Source of the DNA: Synechococcus sp. JA-2-3B'a(2-13) | GTDB lineage: Bacteria > Cyanobacteriota > Cyanobacteriia > Thermostichales > Thermostichaceae | Length of the DNA stretch: 64,000 nucleotides | Assembly (NCBI RefSeq): GCF_000013225.1 | Contig: NC_007776.1 | Span: forward strand, 1,455,001-1,519,000 | Reading direction: 5' to 3' | Part shown: piece by piece, positions 61,617 through 64,000 of the stretch | Layout: each line of letters begins with the position of its first letter | Position numbering within the stretch: position 1 is the stretch's first letter | The notes under the pieces: model-generated | Seen by the model: only the letters and a program-made list of their open reading frames with translations | Databases searched by the model: none | Told to the model about the DNA's origin: nothing | Translations under genes and position numbers: made by a program

Positions 61617-63803
61617 ATGCCGGATCCCGTCCCTCCCTTTCTCGTTGGCCAAGGCTATACTTCTCCAGCTCGACTGTCCCCCTCCCGGCGACGGCTGGGC
61701 TGGGCGTTGGCTTGGGGCTTGGGTTGGGCTGCTCTGCTTAACCTTTCTGCTCAGCATCCTTTGTTGGTGCGGATGGAGAGCGACGCCCAGGAGTGGCTGT
61801 ACGCTTGGCGTGGCCCTCAGCAGCCTTCTCCCGAGGTGGTGATCGTCGGCATTGATGGTCGTATAGGACTCGATCGCGACAGCGGTGCGGAGCACGTTCC
61901 CGCTAACGGGAACAGCGGACAGGGGGAAAGCAATGGCCGCACCAGTGGTGCAGAGCACCTTGGCCAACATCAAGTTGACTTCCTTCTGGAACGGGCCAAC
62001 TACGCCGGCCTGACGTTGCGTCTACTGGAAGAAGCTGAGGCCAGGGTGGTGGTGCTAAACCTGCCCAGCAGCTTTGTGGTACCTCAAAACCTGGGCAACG
62101 AGAACTTAGATGCCCCTCTGCGTCAGGTGGTGCAGCGCTACCCAGATCGCTTGGTCTTGGCCACCCGCAGCAGCGAGAGCTTTGGCCGCTCCGAGATTAA
62201 CATCTACAACCATTTTCTGCCCTTCTCTTCTCTGCGGCTGGAGTACCTGGTGCCGCCAGAGCATGTGCAGGGGGTGGTGCAACATCGGGTAGACAGTGCC
62301 GGGATCCTGCGCCAGGCCCAGTTGCGGGGGCTCTACCTGCGCCGCGACAGCCAAGAGGAGCAGATGTTCGCCTCGGTCGAGGCTCTGGCTTTTGCCAAAT
62401 ACGACCCGGAGCGGGCCAGCCGCTGGTTTCGCGAGCGGGGGTTGCAGCCGATCCAATTCAACCCCCTCGGATCCCAGCACGGGATCCCCATCATCCCCAT
62501 CGAACGGGTTTGCCCTCCAGCTGTTCTCCAGGCAGGATCCGGGTCTGTTGCCCCGATGATCAACCCCAGCCAAGCCTGCCGCGGCCAAGAAGGGATCCCT
62601 CCCCTCGATCCCGAAGTTGCCGACCAATTGCGGGACAAAATTGTCCTGGTGGGTTTTGTGGGCGGCTACCCCGAAACCTTCCCAGTGCGGACTGCGGATG
62701 GATCCCAGATTGCGGCGGTGGAGCTGCAGGCGCAAGTCCTCTCCAGCCTGCTCACCGGGGAGGTCTACCAATCCGTGCCGGGGGGGGTGGCGGTTGCGGT
62801 GGTCTTGCTGCTGGGAGTGGGAACGGGACTGCTTTTGGTGCTTTATCGTCCCCCCCTACGTTCGCGTCAGCGGTGCGGAGCACTTTTGAGCCCTTGGGGC
62901 TGGAAGCAACAGCAGTTTCTCCTGCGGCCTGTGGTGGGGCTTGCCGTTTACGAAGGGTGGGCTGTGGCCCAGTTTCTACTGGGGCGTTGGGTTTGGCCTC
63001 TCGTCTTGCCGGCCCTGGCCAGTGGGCTAACGGGGGTGAGCCTGCTGCTCACTTTGGTCATTGTGGAGAATCAAGAACGGCTCTTGGCCCAGCAACAGGA
63101 ACTGGAGCGCCTGCGCCGAGCCGAACAGGAGGCCGCCATTGACCAGGCTCGCAAGCTGCTCTACCGAGTAGCCACCGACATTCACGATCGCGAGCTGCAG
63201 GAGCTGAAGGTGGTGATGGACAACTTGGAGAGCTTGCAATGGCAGCAGCACCAGGGAAAAGCTCCCGATCCCACCGTCTACGACCACCTGCTCGAGCAAC
63301 TGGAGAGGATCGGACGCGGGATCCGGAATCAGCTCAACGATGTGCGCACCCTAGCCGCCAAGCTGCGCATCTCCCCCAGCTTGCGAGAGGGGTTGCATCG
63401 CGGCATCGAGATCTATCTGGACGAGCTGATCCAAGCGGGCAGCCTGACGCTGTCTGTGGAGCGCCAACTGCAACCTCTGCAGGAGCCCAACACCGGCGAG
63501 TGGTTTGATCAGCGAGAAGACATCTTGCGCTTTTTGCGGGAGGCCATCGGCAATGTCATCGCCCATGTACAACCCCCCAAAGGCAATGCTTCCTTTGTCA
63601 AGGTGTCGCTGGCCCAAACGGAGCGCCACTGCTGCCTTTCCGTGGTCAACGATGGTATCGAGTACGCTCCCGGCCTCAGCGGCGGCTACGGCAGCAAGGC
63701 CATGAACACCATCGCCCGCTATCTACCCAAGGGATCTTGGCACCGCACCCGCACCCCGGAAGGCCATACCCATGTCGAGCTGCACTGGGAGATGCCGCTC
63801 TGA
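61617..63803 (+). CDS. CHASE2-domain sensor kinase with degenerate ATPase, repeat-invaded
   Basis: A 728-residue membrane sensor. One N-terminal helix (LGWALAWGLGWAALLNL), a CHASE2 extracytoplasmic domain to about residue 380 (VVIVGIDGRIGLDR..., LRDKIVLVGFVGG), then three helices (VAVAVVLLLGVGTGLLLVL, LPALASGLTGVSLLLTLVIV). The cytoplasmic part has a long coiled-coil (RLLAQQQELERLRRAEQEAA) and an H box of the NarX/LiaS kind, ATDIHDRELQELKVVMDNLE (about 518). ATPase motifs are weak: EAIGNVIAHV for the N box and VVNDGIEYAPG for G1. At least three repeat copies are read in frame, adding DSGAEHVPANGNSGQ, RTSGAEHLGQ and RSRQRCGALL. Start uncertain: earlier frames run through repeats. Confidence 0.8.
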   Translation: MPDPVPPFLVGQGYTSPARLSPSRRRLGWALAWGLGWAALLNLSAQHPLLVRMESDAQEWLYAWRGPQQPSPEVVIVGIDGRIGLDRDSGAEHVPANGNSGQGESNGRTSGAEHLGQHQVDFLLERANYAGLTLRLLEEAEARVVVLNLPSSFVVPQNLGNENLDAPLRQVVQRYPDRLVLATRSSESFGRSEINIYNHFLPFSSLRLEYLVPPEHVQGVVQHRVDSAGILRQAQLRGLYLRRDSQEEQMFASVEALAFAKYDPERASRWFRERGLQPIQFNPLGSQHGIPIIPIERVCPPAVLQAGSGSVAPMINPSQACRGQEGIPPLDPEVADQLRDKIVLVGFVGGYPETFPVRTADGSQIAAVELQAQVLSSLLTGEVYQSVPGGVAVAVVLLLGVGTGLLLVLYRPPLRSRQRCGALLSPWGWKQQQFLLRPVVGLAVYEGWAVAQFLLGRWVWPLVLPALASGLTGVSLLLTLVIVENQERLLAQQQELERLRRAEQEAAIDQARKLLYRVATDIHDRELQELKVVMDNLESLQWQQHQGKAPDPTVYDHLLEQLERIGRGIRNQLNDVRTLAAKLRISPSLREGLHRGIEIYLDELIQAGSLTLSVERQLQPLQEPNTGEWFDQREDILRFLREAIGNVIAHVQPPKGNASFVKVSLAQTERHCCLSVVNDGIEYAPGLSGGYGSKAMNTIARYLPKGSWHRTRTPEGHTHVELHWEMPL
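61872..61961 (+). repeat. Three palindromic repeat units inside the CHASE2 kinase gene
   Basis: GATCGCGACAGCGGTGCGGA then GCAC (61872-61895), GTTCCCGCTAACGGGAAC (61896-61913, a perfect 7-base stem with CTAA loop) and GGCCGCACCAGTGGTGCAGA then GCACC (61935-61959), where GGTGC-AGA-GCACC pairs. They encode about 30 extra residues directly after the CHASE2 motif VGIDGR. Confidence 0.85.
62860..62887 (+). repeat. Palindromic repeat copy inside the CHASE2 kinase gene
   Basis: GTTCGCGTCAGCGGTGCGGA followed by GCACTTTT; in frame, giving RSRQRCGALL in a loop between membrane helices. Confidence 0.85.
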
Positions 63804-64000
63804 AAGACCTACACAGCACTGAACAGAACAGATTTTTGCTCAGCGCTGTTGCTTTCTTCCTGCTTCAGCAACCCTTGACTAGCGGTAGGTTTTAGACCTA
63901 CCACCCCGCCAGAGGAGTCTCCACAGGCGTTAGCTTGTCGGGGTGTGGGGTTAGCTAAGCCCCGCACTGTACCCGTAGCGTCAGTGTCGGGATACAGATA
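63804..64000. other. Structured non-coding region at window end, possible IS200/IS605 right end
   Basis: Several hairpins follow one another: GGTAGGT/ACCTACC (63884-63902), CACCCCG/CGGGGTG (63902-63908 with 63939-63945, enclosing GGAG/CTCC) and GGGGTTAG/CTAAGCCCC (63947-63963). Such a stack of stems beyond a mobile-element gene is typical of IS605-type ends or TnpB guide RNAs, but no transposase is visible before the window ends. No gene is called. Confidence 0.35.

Overview
The window reads as chromosome of a cyanobacterium. It carries allophycocyanin genes (apcA-apcB-apcC), a sufBCD cluster with a divergent sufR, a probable biliverdin reductase, LL-diaminopimelate aminotransferase and several cyanobacterial families of unknown function. 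The octamer GGGATCCC and its core GGATCC are extremely frequent, inside and between genes. From general knowledge this palindrome takes the place of the usual cyanobacterial HIP1 octamer in the hot-spring Synechococcus (Yellowstone A/B'-type) lineage, so a relative of that group is the best guess. The strain is not claimed.

Layout. 1-9.3 kb: serA (cut by the window edge), ackA, a small lipoprotein, two FHA-domain genes (one fused to a flavoprotein-like oxidoreductase), ispE and accC. 9.4-12.5 kb: a small accessory patch with a tyrosine recombinase, a translationally overlapping J-domain/HNH gene pair of lower G+C, and an ABC ATPase remnant. 12.6-20.4 kb: envelope genes (ExoD family, SLH porin-like) and the iron-sulfur assembly cluster sufB-(mscL)-sufC-sufD with divergent sufR and a matching operator. 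20.5-24.4 kb: a DAHP synthase gene behind what looks like a complete ribosome-mediated attenuator with an aromatic-rich leader peptide, then folB, a miaE-like gene and a histidine kinase. 24.7-35.7 kb: a three-module CBM20/SGNH/DUF1796 protein, tRNA-Thr, lnt, an HNH gene, a hydrolase, cysC, argD, a creatininase-family gene, a TnpB relic and dapL. 35.7-46.8 kb: a repeat-rich stretch with an LRR protein, a DUF3326 protein, protoporphyrinogen oxidase, hom, a GvpL/F-like gene, surE, gap, an AmpG-like carrier and a MITE-like element. 46.8-64 kb: bvdR, a thioredoxin-like ferredoxin, a Dps-like gene, a GTPase, a glycosyltransferase, hslO, apcABC, an ABC ATPase, leuA, an arylamine N-acetyltransferase, moaD, pnp and a CHASE2 kinase riddled with repeats.

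The two most interesting observations are these. (1) At 20546-20683 a 24-residue leader, with seven aromatic residues among its first fifteen, sits over mutually exclusive hairpins ending in an intrinsic terminator, just ahead of the DAHP synthase gene. (2) A dispersed ~25-bp palindromic repeat occurs in more than 20 copies. Its short stem shows compensatory changes around a conserved GGA loop, and it has invaded reading frames, adding peptide inserts and supplying stop codons in several unrelated proteins.

All calls rest on reading the sequence and translations by eye. No database search, folding program or codon statistics were run.
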